Origin: Candidatus Zixiibacteriota bacterium
GTDB lineage: Bacteria > Zixibacteria > MSB-5A5 > GN15 > FEB-12
Reading direction: 5' to 3'
Length of the DNA: 64,000 bases
Assembly: GCA_022571845.1 (NCBI GenBank)
Contig: JACZXB010000010.1
Span: 82,586 to 146,585 of the forward strand
The notes below the pieces were generated by a model that was not told the DNA's origin, did not search any database, and saw only the letters and a program-made list of their open reading frames with translations. How positions within the stretch are numbered: the first letter of the stretch is position 1; each line of letters starts with the position of its first letter. This document shows, in pieces, positions 17,292-26,885 of this stretch. The translations under genes were made by a program, and so were the position numbers.

Positions 17292-18278
17292 TTATGAAGC
17301 TCTCTTTATGGCAAAGCGAACCATATTGTTGAGGCTCTCCTGATATACCGAGGTGTTCATTCCGGAAATAACGTCGAGCCCCTGCCGGCTCAACTCCGCC
17401 GCCCTGTTATAAGCGTAATCAATCCCTCCTGATTCAATAACAAACTTGTAAACTTTATCAAAAGCAGCCTCTTTTCCCGCGGAGTCATCAAGATATTTCA
17501 TAATCTCCCGGCGGCTGCTGTCATTTGATTTCTTAAACGAATATATGAGCGGCAGAGTTACCTTACCGGTCATGACGTCGTTACCCGGCTCTTTGCCGGT
17601 AACATCAAGTTCTCCCACAAAATCAAGCAGGTCGTCAGCAATCTGAAAAGCAATGCCAATCTTTTCCCCGAACTCGGCCAGCTGGCGACGTTCTTTTGCA
17701 GTTCTCTTATTTAGAATCGGACCTGTCTCACAAGAAACGCTGAAAAGCGAAGCTGTCTTATCAGCAATGATGCTGACATATTCATCTTCGGAAATATCAT
17801 AATTGCCGGTTTCCTCTATCTGGCGAAGTTCCCCGATTGATACTCTTTCGGTCGCTTTGGAAATCGCCCGCATGAGCTGCACAGACTCCGACTCAACCAT
17901 TATCCGAAAGGCCTTGGCAAAAAGATAATCCCCCATCAGAACCGATATGAGATTTGTCCATTGTTTATTTATTGACGACTGACCTCTGCGGAGATCCGAT
18001 TCATCAACCACATCATCGTGCAGCAAGGTAGCAGTATGAATCAGCTCGATAGCCAGCGATGCTTCGACTGCAAACTCAGAATAATTATCAGAGGCTCTGG
18101 AAGTTAAGAAGAGAAAAGCCGGCCGTATTCTTTTGCCGCGGGAACGCAGCAGGTGCCGGGCGATTGAGGAAATCAAAGGAGAGTCGCCTCTGAGATAGTC
18201 GCTAAGTCTTCTGTCAAAGCGCTCTAAGTCGGCGCTGACCGGCTTGGTGTATTCGAGCATTTTGTTGATATCAAGCAT
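17292..18278 (-). CDS. Trans-polyprenyl diphosphate synthase (octaprenyl/heptaprenyl type)
   Basis: A 328-residue head-to-tail prenyl elongating enzyme that extends FPP with IPP to make the side chain of respiratory quinones. The first Asp-rich motif LLHDDVVDESDLRRG (86-99) and the second QIADDLLDF are intact, with RGKRIRP (47-53) binding IPP. Length and motif context fit IspB/HepT rather than the short farnesyl synthase. It is 98 bases downstream of an alpha/beta hydrolase gene. Product length cannot be read with confidence. Confidence 0.9.
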   Translation of the reverse strand: MLDINKMLEYTKPVSADLERFDRRLSDYLRGDSPLISSIARHLLRSRGKRIRPAFLFLTSRASDNYSEFAVEASLAIELIHTATLLHDDVVDESDLRRGQSSINKQWTNLISVLMGDYLFAKAFRIMVESESVQLMRAISKATERVSIGELRQIEETGNYDISEDEYVSIIADKTASLFSVSCETGPILNKRTAKERRQLAEFGEKIGIAFQIADDLLDFVGELDVTGKEPGNDVMTGKVTLPLIYSFKKSNDSSRREIMKYLDDSAGKEAAFDKVYKFVIESGGIDYAYNRAAELSRQGLDVISGMNTSVYQESLNNMVRFAIKRAS

Positions 18279-18376
18279 CTTAGCTCTTTTGTCCTATCGC
18301 CTTTATATAATTCAAGTTAAGTGCAAATTATAACGGCGCCGTCTCTGATTGTCAAACGAATAGCATTGGCCAAATT

Positions 18377-19219
18377 CTAGTTTCTGTTTTCACTCTCCTG
18401 CCTCAGCAGGTTATCAATCGCTTTAATGTAACCCGGATCATCAAGATAATTTCGTTCGTTATGCCCGCCTGAAATCTCGAAAAACGTTTTGGGTTCCGGC
18501 GCTGCCTCAAAAAGTTTCTTGCCCCTGTCGAACGGTATCAGATCATCTGCCGGCGAATGCGTGAAAAGCTTTAAACATTTAACTCTTGAAATCTTGCTGA
18601 TAGAATCGTAACTGTATTTTATAAGAAGTCCGGCCGGGAAAAACGGAAAGTAATCTTTGGCCATTTCAATGGCTGAATCAAAGGATGACTCCACTATCAG
18701 GCCGCCGCAACTAACTTTCGAGGCCAGCTCAACTGCCACTGCCCCGCCTAACGACCGCCCAAAAATAATAATGTCACTTGGTATAACGCTCTTTTCAGAA
18801 ATCAGCCAGTCATAAGCTGCTTTCACATCGTCATAGGTATTGGTTTCTGACGGACTGCCGGACGAGCGTCCATAGCCGCGGTAATCAAACATCATTACGT
18901 TTACGCCTCTTTGCAACAGAAATATGACAGTCTCTAGTCTGTGGGAAATATTGCCGCCGTTACCGTGGCAGAACAACACTGTCTTGGCCGTATCTCGGTT
19001 TTGAGGGTGAGGAAAATACCAGCCGTGAATAGTCTCATCCTGGCCAACATTTATGAAGACATCCTGAAAATCTAGATTATAGTTGGCCGGGCTGACGGCA
19101 AAATCTTTAGTCGGAAAATAAAACATCCTGTCCTGCGCTGTATAAATGTACAAGCAAACAGCGGCGTAAACGGCAAGAATTGTAGCAAGGGCTATCCAGA
19201 TCATTCGCAACAGTTTCAT
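18377..19219 (-). CDS. Alpha/beta hydrolase, BEM46-like, membrane-anchored
   Basis: A 280-residue protein with an N-terminal signal anchor (about 5-24), then an alpha/beta hydrolase fold. The oxyanion element HGNGGN, the strand/helix MMFDYRGYGRSSG, the nucleophile elbow GRSLGG (Ser), an Asp in the SPADDLIPF segment and the His in GGHNE give a complete catalytic triad. This combination fits the BEM46/ABHD13-like serine hydrolases of unknown substrate. It follows guaA on the minus strand after about 64 bases. Confidence 0.85.
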   Translation of the reverse strand: MKLLRMIWIALATILAVYAAVCLYIYTAQDRMFYFPTKDFAVSPANYNLDFQDVFINVGQDETIHGWYFPHPQNRDTAKTVLFCHGNGGNISHRLETVIFLLQRGVNVMMFDYRGYGRSSGSPSETNTYDDVKAAYDWLISEKSVIPSDIIIFGRSLGGAVAVELASKVSCGGLIVESSFDSAIEMAKDYFPFFPAGLLIKYSYDSISKISRVKCLKLFTHSPADDLIPFDRGKKLFEAAPEPKTFFEISGGHNERNYLDDPGYIKAIDNLLRQESENRN

Positions 19220-19283
19220 TTCTTCTTATCTATTGGAGTGGATTCCTGCCTGCTACCGGATGATACAAGCGTCAGCCGAACTG

Positions 19284-20828
19284 TTATTCCCATTCTATTG
19301 TCGCCGGAGGTTTTGATGATATATCATAGACAACTCTGTTAACACCGCTTACTTGACGAATAATCTTGTCAGAAATATCAGCCAGTATCTCATTATCAAT
19401 ACGAGCCCAATCGGCGGTCATGCCGTCAACAGAGGTCACTGCTCTTAAAACCAATACATTTTCATAGGTCCGGCTGTCACCCATGACACCGACCGCTTTA
19501 ATCGGCAGGAGCACCGCAAAAGCCTGCCAGATATCATCGTAAATTTTTCTATGCTGCAGTTCCTGGATAAAAATGGCGTCGGCCTCTTTTAAAATATTAC
19601 ATCTCTCTTCGGTGACCTCGCCCAATATCCGCACCGCCAGTCCCGGACCGGGGAAAGGATGACGTCCTATGAACATTTCAGATAACCCCAGCGAGCGCCC
19701 CAGCTCTCGTACTTCGTCCTTGAATAGTTCTCTTAAGGGTTCGACCAGTTTAAGTTTCATGCGCTCTTTTAAGCCGCCGACATTGTGATGACTTTTGATA
19801 GATACCGAGGGGCCGCCCTTAAAAGAGACCGACTCGATAACATCCGGATACAAAGTACCCTGGGCCAGAAATTCTATGCCTCCGATTTTGTCAGCCTGCT
19901 CTTCGAAAACGTCTATGAAAGTATTGCCGATGATTTTTCTTTTCTTTTCCGGATCGGTTACATCTTTGAGCCGTTTTAAAAACAACTCTGAGGCATCAAT
20001 GGCGTGCAGACTGAGTTTGAGCTGGCTCAATAGCTCTTTGACTTCTTCAAATTCATTCTTGCGCAAAAGACCATTGTTTACAAATACAGCATGGAGCCTT
20101 TCCTCGATAGCGCGCGATATTAAAACTGCTGCCACCGTAGAGTCTACCCCGCCTGATACTCCTACCACCACCTGACCGTCGCCGACCTGTCTGCGAATGC
20201 TGCCGACTGTTTCTTCCAAGAACGCTGCGGTAGTCCAGTCACCTTTGAGTTTACAAATCTCAAACAGGAAATTATTAAGAATCTTGCTGCCTTCTTTTGT
20301 ATGATAAACTTCGGGATGAAACTGCAGACCAAATAATTTTCTTTTCTCATCGGCGATAGCGGCTGTTTTTAAAGAGTCAGTTGAACCAATCAGATGGAAA
20401 TCCGCTGGCAGAGATTCAATTGAATCACCGTGAGACATCCAGACCTGACTGTCTTTGCTGACACCCTTAAAAAGTAAGCTTGAGTTCATGGTTTTAAAAT
20501 TTGCCCGGCCATACTCGCGCCTGGTAGATTTTACCAGCCGTCCTCCGAACAAATCGGCCAGCAGCTGCATGCCATAGCAAATGCCAAGAACGGGAGATCC
20601 ATTACTGAAAAAACCCTTATCAAGCCGGGGAGCGCCTTGGTCTGTTACCGAGGCCGGCCCGCCCGAAAGGATATATCCGGCAATCTTTGAACTGTCATAT
20701 TTTGATAAGTCACTACTAAAGGGCACTATTTCACAGTAGACTTTTGATTCACGTATCCGGCGTGCGATCAGTTGCGTGTACTGCGAGCCGAAATCAAGAA
20801 TCAAAATCATCTGGTGAGAATCAGACAA
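19284..20828 (-). CDS. guaA: GMP synthase (glutamine-hydrolysing)
   Basis: A 514-residue GuaA that converts XMP to GMP. The N-terminal class I amidotransferase shows the nucleophile in GICYGMQLL and FHPEVYHT for the His/Glu pair. The central ATP pyrophosphatase P-loop is GVSGGVDSTVAA, and the C-terminal dimer domain ends in the invariant PPATIEWE. It overlaps nadB by 8 bases. With guaB at 59.7 kb, both steps of the GMP branch are in the window. Confidence 0.97.
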   Translation of the reverse strand: MSDSHQMILILDFGSQYTQLIARRIRESKVYCEIVPFSSDLSKYDSSKIAGYILSGGPASVTDQGAPRLDKGFFSNGSPVLGICYGMQLLADLFGGRLVKSTRREYGRANFKTMNSSLLFKGVSKDSQVWMSHGDSIESLPADFHLIGSTDSLKTAAIADEKRKLFGLQFHPEVYHTKEGSKILNNFLFEICKLKGDWTTAAFLEETVGSIRRQVGDGQVVVGVSGGVDSTVAAVLISRAIEERLHAVFVNNGLLRKNEFEEVKELLSQLKLSLHAIDASELFLKRLKDVTDPEKKRKIIGNTFIDVFEEQADKIGGIEFLAQGTLYPDVIESVSFKGGPSVSIKSHHNVGGLKERMKLKLVEPLRELFKDEVRELGRSLGLSEMFIGRHPFPGPGLAVRILGEVTEERCNILKEADAIFIQELQHRKIYDDIWQAFAVLLPIKAVGVMGDSRTYENVLVLRAVTSVDGMTADWARIDNEILADISDKIIRQVSGVNRVVYDISSKPPATIEWE

Positions 20829-22434
20829 GAGCTCTCCCTTTTAAAATTCTGCCGCTAATGTCGGAATCTAATTCAAATTCCTTTGATTCGGATGGGTAAT
20901 CTTCCATGAAATGCAAGCCACGTGACTCTTGGCGCCATAAACCTGACTTTATAATCAACTCAGCCACAGTCACCAGGTTTCTAAGTTCGACAAATTTGTA
21001 ACTTGGCGCTGTGCGCTGGTACTCTTGTTCAATCATCTGCCTGATTGGTTCAATCTTTTCTAATGCCAGAAGCAGCCTCTTTTCCGAGCGGACAATCCCG
21101 ACCAGTTCAGACATTGTTTTTGTCAGTTGCGAACGTGTTTGCTTTAGATTAATATTAGAAACTTTTGCTTTTTTGTCTGAGTGTTCTAATGCGACAGATT
21201 TATTAAATTGATACTCTCTCAGCTTCTCAAATTCGTTAACTGTTCTGAGTGCGGCGTTCTTGCTGACTACTACTGCTTCTAAAAGAGAATTTGAGGCCAG
21301 CCGGTTGGCGCCATGCATACCTGTCATGGCCACTTCGCCCGAAGCAAACAGTCCGCGTATTTCTGTCTGACCATCAATGTCTGTTTTTAATCCACCACAG
21401 GCGTAGTGTGCCGAAGGAACAACCGGTATTGGCTCTTTTGTAATATCTGTGCCGTATTTGAGACAGGTCGCATAAATATGCGGGAATCTCTCTTTGATGA
21501 AATCGGCGCCTTTATGGCTGATATCAAGCAAAACATGTTCGGCCCTGGTGTCTTTTAGTTCTTTATCAATTGCTCTGGCCACAATATCGCGCGGAGCCAG
21601 GTCTTTTAAGTCGTGAGCGTCTTCCATAATGTAGCGGCCGTCGAGCGACAAGAGCCTGCCGCCTTCACCCCGGACTGCTTCGGAGATTAAGAATATCGGC
21701 TGACCGGGCGCATACATGGCAGTCGGATGAAACTGTACAAATTCAAGGTTAGCTATGGTGGCTCCGGCTCTGTAAGCCATAGCTACCCCATCGCCGGTTG
21801 CGATTGGAGGATTTGTATTGTGCTGATAGACCTGACACAGACCACCTGTCGAAAGAAGTGTGACCGGCGACAGGAATGACTCGATTTCAGTATTGCCGTC
21901 TCTAAGAACCGAAATGCCTGAGCAAACTGTTTTTCCGTTGTCTGATGCGGTTATCAAGTCGAGTACGATACTGTTTCTAAATATTTCTATACGTCCCGAC
22001 AACCTGCAGGCGTTTAAGAGCGCTCTGTCTATTTCTTTGCCGGTTAAATCGGCGGCATGCACTACCCGCTGGACCGAATGCCCTCCCTCGCGGGTCAAAT
22101 CAAGGCTGTCGTCAAGCCTGCTGAATTTTACTCCATAACCGATAAGTTCATCGATGACTCGTGGGCCATGCTCGACTACCTGCCGCACTACTTTTTCATT
22201 GCAGAGGCCGCCGCCACAGCGAAGAGTATCTTTGATATGCAGCTCAAATGAATCTGTTTTGGAGAGAACTGCCGCTATGCCTCCCTGGGCACGGTTGGTG
22301 CTGGACTCGGCTGCGGACTTTTTGGTAACGATAGCAACTTTGGCGTCGGGTTTAAGAGAGACAACTTCCAGCGCATAGAACAACCCGGCAATACCGCTGC
22401 CTACTACCACAAAATCAAAATGCCTTTCTATCAA
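20821..22434 (-). CDS. nadB: L-aspartate oxidase
   Basis: A 537-residue FAD enzyme that oxidises L-aspartate to iminoaspartate for NAD synthesis. The FAD motif GSGIAGL is at residues 12-18. SSTNRAQGGIAAVL, the substrate-loop HPTAMY and RGEGGRLL segments and the late GLFASGEVAMTGMHGANRLASNSLLE are diagnostic of the NadB/SdhA family and favour NadB. The C-terminal helical region is complete. It is coupled to lpxK (4-base overlap) and guaA (8-base overlap). Confidence 0.94.
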   Translation of the reverse strand: MIERHFDFVVVGSGIAGLFYALEVVSLKPDAKVAIVTKKSAAESSTNRAQGGIAAVLSKTDSFELHIKDTLRCGGGLCNEKVVRQVVEHGPRVIDELIGYGVKFSRLDDSLDLTREGGHSVQRVVHAADLTGKEIDRALLNACRLSGRIEIFRNSIVLDLITASDNGKTVCSGISVLRDGNTEIESFLSPVTLLSTGGLCQVYQHNTNPPIATGDGVAMAYRAGATIANLEFVQFHPTAMYAPGQPIFLISEAVRGEGGRLLSLDGRYIMEDAHDLKDLAPRDIVARAIDKELKDTRAEHVLLDISHKGADFIKERFPHIYATCLKYGTDITKEPIPVVPSAHYACGGLKTDIDGQTEIRGLFASGEVAMTGMHGANRLASNSLLEAVVVSKNAALRTVNEFEKLREYQFNKSVALEHSDKKAKVSNINLKQTRSQLTKTMSELVGIVRSEKRLLLALEKIEPIRQMIEQEYQRTAPSYKFVELRNLVTVAELIIKSGLWRQESRGLHFMEDYPSESKEFELDSDISGRILKGRALV

Positions 22435-23522
22435 TTCAGTTTCTCCCCGGGTTTGATAAAAGAGAGCAGGTACTTGACCAGCCTTTCTTCTCCCGGATCT
22501 AAGTCTATTTCTAAAGCAAGATAGTATATCTCGCGGCCAAAATCAAAATCTCTTATTTTAACCCAGTCTTTGGCTGTAGTCAGCAGAAGATCGGAGCCAT
22601 GGCGGTCTGCCGCATCTCTTATTTCGTCTATTTCCCGGCCTGTGTATCGCTGATGGTCTGAGAATTCGAGCGCAAAATCAAGATTCGAAGTCAAAGTGCG
22701 GACCTGCTTTTCAAATGCCCGGAAATTTCCTATGCCTGCAAAGGCAAAGATAGCTTTATCTTCGAGATACTTGACCGGCAGTTTCCGGTCATGTCCGATT
22801 ATCTCTTTAGGCTTAAAATTGGCCGTATATATTTTTGCTCGAGGTGCGATTTTACTTAAGCGCTTGCAAAGAGTGCCGATATCTCTGGCAAAATTAGCGC
22901 GGGTAATAATTATGACTTCGGCTCGCTTAAGTGAACTAAGCGGCTCACGCAAAACTCCATAAGGAAACAGTTTCAAATCTCTGGCTTTAATAGCGCCGTC
23001 ATAGGTGACAATATCAACGTCTCTGTCCAATCTAAAATGCTGAAAGCCATCATCGATTAAAAGCATATCGAGGTCGTAATCAGAGTCCTGGGCATTTAGA
23101 GCCGCCTGTGATTTCGATTTGTCCACAGAAATTATTGCCTGCGGCAGCAGCTCAGCCAGCATTTTAACTTCATCCCCGGTATCGTCAACAGACATCTCGG
23201 CTACCCGTCTGGCTTCTTTGACAAAAGAGATTTGATTTTTTCTGCCGTAGGCCGATGACACAATGCCTACTTTCACTCCTTCTTCTAAAAGAAATTCTGC
23301 CAGAGTAGCAATGATTGGTGTTTTGCCGGTGCCGCCGACAGACAAATTGCCGATTGAGACAACCGGAACTTTAACTTTGACTGCTTTGCCTCTGGTAGCT
23401 TTCTTGATTGCCAGACCGATTCGGTAAAACAGCGAGACAATCCACAGCAGCAGTGCTGGAATTGCGAGCGGCGATAATCCCTTTCGCCTCAGAATTTTTT
23501 TCCAGATTGACTCAAACATCAC
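22431..23522 (-). CDS. lpxK: Tetraacyldisaccharide 4'-kinase
   Basis: A 363-residue LpxK, which phosphorylates the 4' position of the tetraacyl disaccharide to give lipid IVA at the inner membrane. The P-loop lies in SIGNLSVGGTGKTPI near residue 60, DDGFQH is the second conserved motif, and a hydrophobic N-terminal segment gives membrane attachment. It overlaps waaA by 11 bases and nadB by 4 bases, so it belongs to one lpx operon. Confidence 0.93.
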   Translation of the reverse strand: MMFESIWKKILRRKGLSPLAIPALLLWIVSLFYRIGLAIKKATRGKAVKVKVPVVSIGNLSVGGTGKTPIIATLAEFLLEEGVKVGIVSSAYGRKNQISFVKEARRVAEMSVDDTGDEVKMLAELLPQAIISVDKSKSQAALNAQDSDYDLDMLLIDDGFQHFRLDRDVDIVTYDGAIKARDLKLFPYGVLREPLSSLKRAEVIIITRANFARDIGTLCKRLSKIAPRAKIYTANFKPKEIIGHDRKLPVKYLEDKAIFAFAGIGNFRAFEKQVRTLTSNLDFALEFSDHQRYTGREIDEIRDAADRHGSDLLLTTAKDWVKIRDFDFGREIYYLALEIDLDPGEERLVKYLLSFIKPGEKLN

Positions 23523-24750
23523 TTAGCCTTTGCAGAATATAGTCACCGGCAATCGAGGTAGCACTATGAGACAAATCATCGCTCTTCTTAATTGCAAAAG
23601 TTATCTCACCGGTAATAAATTTTTTGACCAGCTCTGTCATTTCAGCAGCATCTGCCGCCATGGCGCCATAATTGTTTTCCAGAATATAATTTTTGGCTTC
23701 GTTGACGTTACCTGTCGATTGACCAAACAAAACCGGTGTTCCGGCCCAGACCGGTTCCAGCAGATTGTGTCCGCCAATATCGACTAAGGTACCTCCTACA
23801 AAAGCTAAGTTTGCGGCCAGATACAAATCATTTAAACAGCCCATTTTATCTACCAGAATAAGCGAACTATTTAGCTTCCCCTCACTATACAATCCGACAG
23901 AATCACCAGAGACAGACAAATCCTCCTGCAGCTGTTTAATTCTATCAATATGACGCGGAGCTATGACCAGTTTGATTGGCAGTGCCTTTGTCTTGAGAGT
24001 CCTGGCAAGTTCCAGCAGAAGTTGCTCTTCCCCCGGACGAGTAGAGCCGCAGACAAACAGAAAATCGCTTTCAGACGCTCCTAACCTGCTGCGAATTTCC
24101 TGCAGGCGACCTTCACTGCGCGGCAGCAGCGGCGCATCAAACTTCATATCACCGGCGACAACAGCTTGTCCGTCATTGACACCAAAAAACCCGAAGCGGC
24201 TCTTGTCAGTTTCGGTTTTCAAAAATAGCTTCTGATAGCGCCTCAAAATCTCCCTGAACATTTTTCGCGCCAGTTTATATTTTTTAAAAGCAGAATCGGA
24301 CATCCGGCCGTTTACAAGAACAATCTCGATATTACGCTTTGCAACTTCCCCAATCAAATTAGGCCAAATTTCCGTTTCAGTAATTACCATAATTTTGGGC
24401 TTTAGTGTTTCAAGCGTGCGACCAAGCGGCCAGGGATGGTCGAGCGGAAGAAAACCGGTCGCAACATTCTTGCCTGCAATTGTTCTGGCAACTTTTTGTC
24501 CTGCTTCGGTCATTGTCGAAAGATAAATGCGCAAATCAGCTTTATGGCTCAAAAGATAGTCAGTCAAATATGTGGCGACCTTTGTTTCTCCGACCGACGA
24601 AGCATGTATCCAGATATCAACCGTGTTGCTGGTTTCAATCAGACCCAGCCGCCCGCGCCAGAGTTTACTGCCGGCTTTGGCACGAGAATGTCCATATACT
24701 CTGCAAAATAGATAAACAAGCGATGAAATCAGGCGATATATAAATTTCAT
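23512..24750 (-). CDS. waaA: 3-deoxy-D-manno-octulosonic acid (Kdo) transferase
   Basis: A 412-residue WaaA/KdtA, a GT30 glycosyltransferase that adds Kdo to lipid IVA. The N-terminal membrane helix is followed by WIHASSVGE and the acceptor-domain ITETEIWPNLI. The C-terminal donor domain has FVCGSTRPGEE, APRH, FVGGTLVDIGGHNLLEP and the family glycine/glutamate elements. Length is normal. It lies 6 bases after lpxB. Whether it adds one or two Kdo residues cannot be decided from sequence. Confidence 0.94.
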   Translation of the reverse strand: MKFIYRLISSLVYLFCRVYGHSRAKAGSKLWRGRLGLIETSNTVDIWIHASSVGETKVATYLTDYLLSHKADLRIYLSTMTEAGQKVARTIAGKNVATGFLPLDHPWPLGRTLETLKPKIMVITETEIWPNLIGEVAKRNIEIVLVNGRMSDSAFKKYKLARKMFREILRRYQKLFLKTETDKSRFGFFGVNDGQAVVAGDMKFDAPLLPRSEGRLQEIRSRLGASESDFLFVCGSTRPGEEQLLLELARTLKTKALPIKLVIAPRHIDRIKQLQEDLSVSGDSVGLYSEGKLNSSLILVDKMGCLNDLYLAANLAFVGGTLVDIGGHNLLEPVWAGTPVLFGQSTGNVNEAKNYILENNYGAMAADAAEMTELVKKFITGEITFAIKKSDDLSHSATSIAGDYILQRLSDV

Positions 24751-24756
24751 TTACTA

Positions 24757-25866
24757 TTACTGCAGGTACTCTCCGATAATTTTTGCAGCGCGCTGCGAGG
24801 CGCCTCGTCCGCCGAGGACAGACGGCAGACTATCTAACTTACTTTTTATAAAATTAAAGTGACTCTCGTTATTGTAAAGTTTTTCCAGTTCAAGAAACAT
24901 TCGCTCCTCAGTCGCCTCAGCCTGAATCAGCTCCGGCACCACTTTCTCATTCATGATCAGATTAACCATAGCAATATTATTGAGCTTCACCAGATTTTTG
25001 GCAATCAAATAAGTTATCAGTCCGGTCTTATAAGCTACTACCAGCGGACGTCCTATTATTGCTGCCTCCAGAGTAGTAGTTCCCGACTTAGTCAAAACCA
25101 GTCGGCTTTCGTAAATAATTTTCCTGGCATCATCATATACGATTTCAATATTACTATCGGGATATTGTTTTAAGACAGACTCGTAGTCAAAAGCCCCGTT
25201 GATGCCAGCCACCACCGCTTTGGTACCATACATCTGATTAAACCTGCTGGCTGTCGCAATCATTGGTGACAAAAGCTTTTTTATTTCAACTTCGCGCGAA
25301 CCCGGAAAAACAGCAATATGCCCGGCAGACGGAACTTCGGAGCTTATCATCTTTTCATTTATATCTTCTAACAGATAATGTCCGACAAAATCAGATTCTA
25401 TATCGTGTTTCTCATAAAATTCTTTTTCGAAAGGGAGAATAACCAGCATACGCTCAATATTGTTTCTGATAATATCTACTCTTTTTTCTCCCCAAGCCCA
25501 TAGCTGCGGTGAAATATAATAGATAACCGGAATACCAAGCGGTTTTATTTTTTTGGCTAAACGCAAATTAAAGCCGGGATAATCTATCAGTACTACTACC
25601 GCCGGACGTTTCTGTTTTATCTCTTCGATACAGTCACTAAAAAGCCTGCGAAAGAACCGATATCTTTTGGCAACCTCAAAAAAACCCATCACCGCCAGAT
25701 TATCTATTTCCTCCAGCTGCTTTTGTCCCAGCCGATTCATTCTGCTGCCGCCAAGACCGCAAAAGTTTAGTTCGGGATTTAGATTTTTGAGTTCGGACAT
25801 TAGCAAAGCGCCGGCGTTGTCCCCTGATAGGTCACCGGCAGAAATAAATATACACTGGTTCTTCAT
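24757..25866 (-). CDS. lpxB: Lipid-A-disaccharide synthase
   Basis: A 369-residue LpxB (GT19) that joins UDP-diacylglucosamine and lipid X. Typical segments are SAGDLSGDNAGALLM near the N-terminus, YYISPQLWAWGEKRVD, a LPFEKEFYEKH stretch, VFPGSREVEIKKLLSP and LTKSGTTTLEAAIIGRPLVVAYKT. It lies 11 bases after the oxidoreductase gene, inside the lpx operon. No LpxI or LpxH gene, needed to make lipid X, is visible in the window. Confidence 0.95.
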   Translation of the reverse strand: MKNQCIFISAGDLSGDNAGALLMSELKNLNPELNFCGLGGSRMNRLGQKQLEEIDNLAVMGFFEVAKRYRFFRRLFSDCIEEIKQKRPAVVVLIDYPGFNLRLAKKIKPLGIPVIYYISPQLWAWGEKRVDIIRNNIERMLVILPFEKEFYEKHDIESDFVGHYLLEDINEKMISSEVPSAGHIAVFPGSREVEIKKLLSPMIATASRFNQMYGTKAVVAGINGAFDYESVLKQYPDSNIEIVYDDARKIIYESRLVLTKSGTTTLEAAIIGRPLVVAYKTGLITYLIAKNLVKLNNIAMVNLIMNEKVVPELIQAEATEERMFLELEKLYNNESHFNFIKSKLDSLPSVLGGRGASQRAAKIIGEYLQ

Positions 25867-25877
25867 TTTTGATGCTC

Positions 25878-26864
25878 TTAGTTTTCGAGCATTCTTTGAA
25901 TAGACTCATGGCCTATTCGCTCAATCTCAAGCGCAACTTCGAGCGAACGGGCGCCTTCGCTGGCCGTTACCGCTACCGTCCGGTCATCTATGATGGCCTT
26001 CAAAAAAGAGCTGAGTTCGCTTTCCAGCATATCTTTGCCCGTATCAGGCTTCTTAATATAAATAATTTCCTTACCGGATTTTCCCAACGGAATTCTGACG
26101 CCACTATTGTCGCTCTGGCCACCGGCCAGGCTGTAAAAATCTGCCTGCTTCTTGGCCAAATCAAGCGAGCAGTAACCGGATTTTTGGAAAATGCGAAGTT
26201 TCCGCATGACGCTCAGCGAAATCCGCGAAGCTGTCAAGTTTGCCACTGCACCGTTTTTAAAAGTCAATCTGGCGTTGGCTATATCTGCCTGTTCGCTGAT
26301 TACGGCCACAGCCGAAGCCTGAATGTCCGTCAGTTCAGACTTGATAAATTTAAGTACCAGATCAAGATCGTGAATCATCAAATCAAGCACTACTGCCACA
26401 TCGGCTCCGCGCGGGTCAAAGGCAGCTAAGCGGTGCGCCTCAATAAACGATGGTTGAATATCGATTCCTTTTAGAGCCTCCACCGCCGGATTGAAACGTT
26501 CAATATGTCCGACAGTTACTTTGACATGGTGAGAGTCGGCTAACTTCTGAATCTCTGTCGCTTCTTCGTTAGTTGCTGCTATCGGTTTTTCTATCAGGCA
26601 GTGAAGACCTTTTTTTATCAGCGTCGCAGCTACTTCGCAATGCGTAGTAGTAGGTGTTACAATCGATACTGCTTCAGCAGATTTGCACAAATCGTCAAGA
26701 GATTCGAATGCCGTAATTTTATATTCTTCGGAATATTGTTTAGCTCTTTCGGGATTAATATCGTACAGCCCGACCAGTTCACTCCCGGCAATCTTAGAGT
26801 ACCAGCGCAGATGATGCCGCCCTAAGGATCCGACACCAACAACTGCTGTCTTAATCTTTTTCAT
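25878..26864 (-). CDS. Gfo/Idh/MocA-family oxidoreductase in the lipid A operon
   Basis: A 328-residue NAD(P)-dependent sugar dehydrogenase. The N-terminal Rossmann motif GVGSLGRHH is followed by EKPIA, the family's catalytic-region signature, and by a GHIERFNPA segment and a C-terminal beta-sheet domain. It sits between lpxA and lpxB. In some bacteria (for example Acidithiobacillus and Leptospira) the related GnnA oxidises UDP-GlcNAc at C3 before amination by GnnB. No GnnB aminotransferase is seen here, so a role in making a modified lipid A sugar is only a possibility. Confidence 0.8.
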   Translation of the reverse strand: MKKIKTAVVGVGSLGRHHLRWYSKIAGSELVGLYDINPERAKQYSEEYKITAFESLDDLCKSAEAVSIVTPTTTHCEVAATLIKKGLHCLIEKPIAATNEEATEIQKLADSHHVKVTVGHIERFNPAVEALKGIDIQPSFIEAHRLAAFDPRGADVAVVLDLMIHDLDLVLKFIKSELTDIQASAVAVISEQADIANARLTFKNGAVANLTASRISLSVMRKLRIFQKSGYCSLDLAKKQADFYSLAGGQSDNSGVRIPLGKSGKEIIYIKKPDTGKDMLESELSSFLKAIIDDRTVAVTASEGARSLEVALEIERIGHESIQRMLEN

Positions 26865-26885
26865 TAGAGTATCAAAAGTTCCGCG

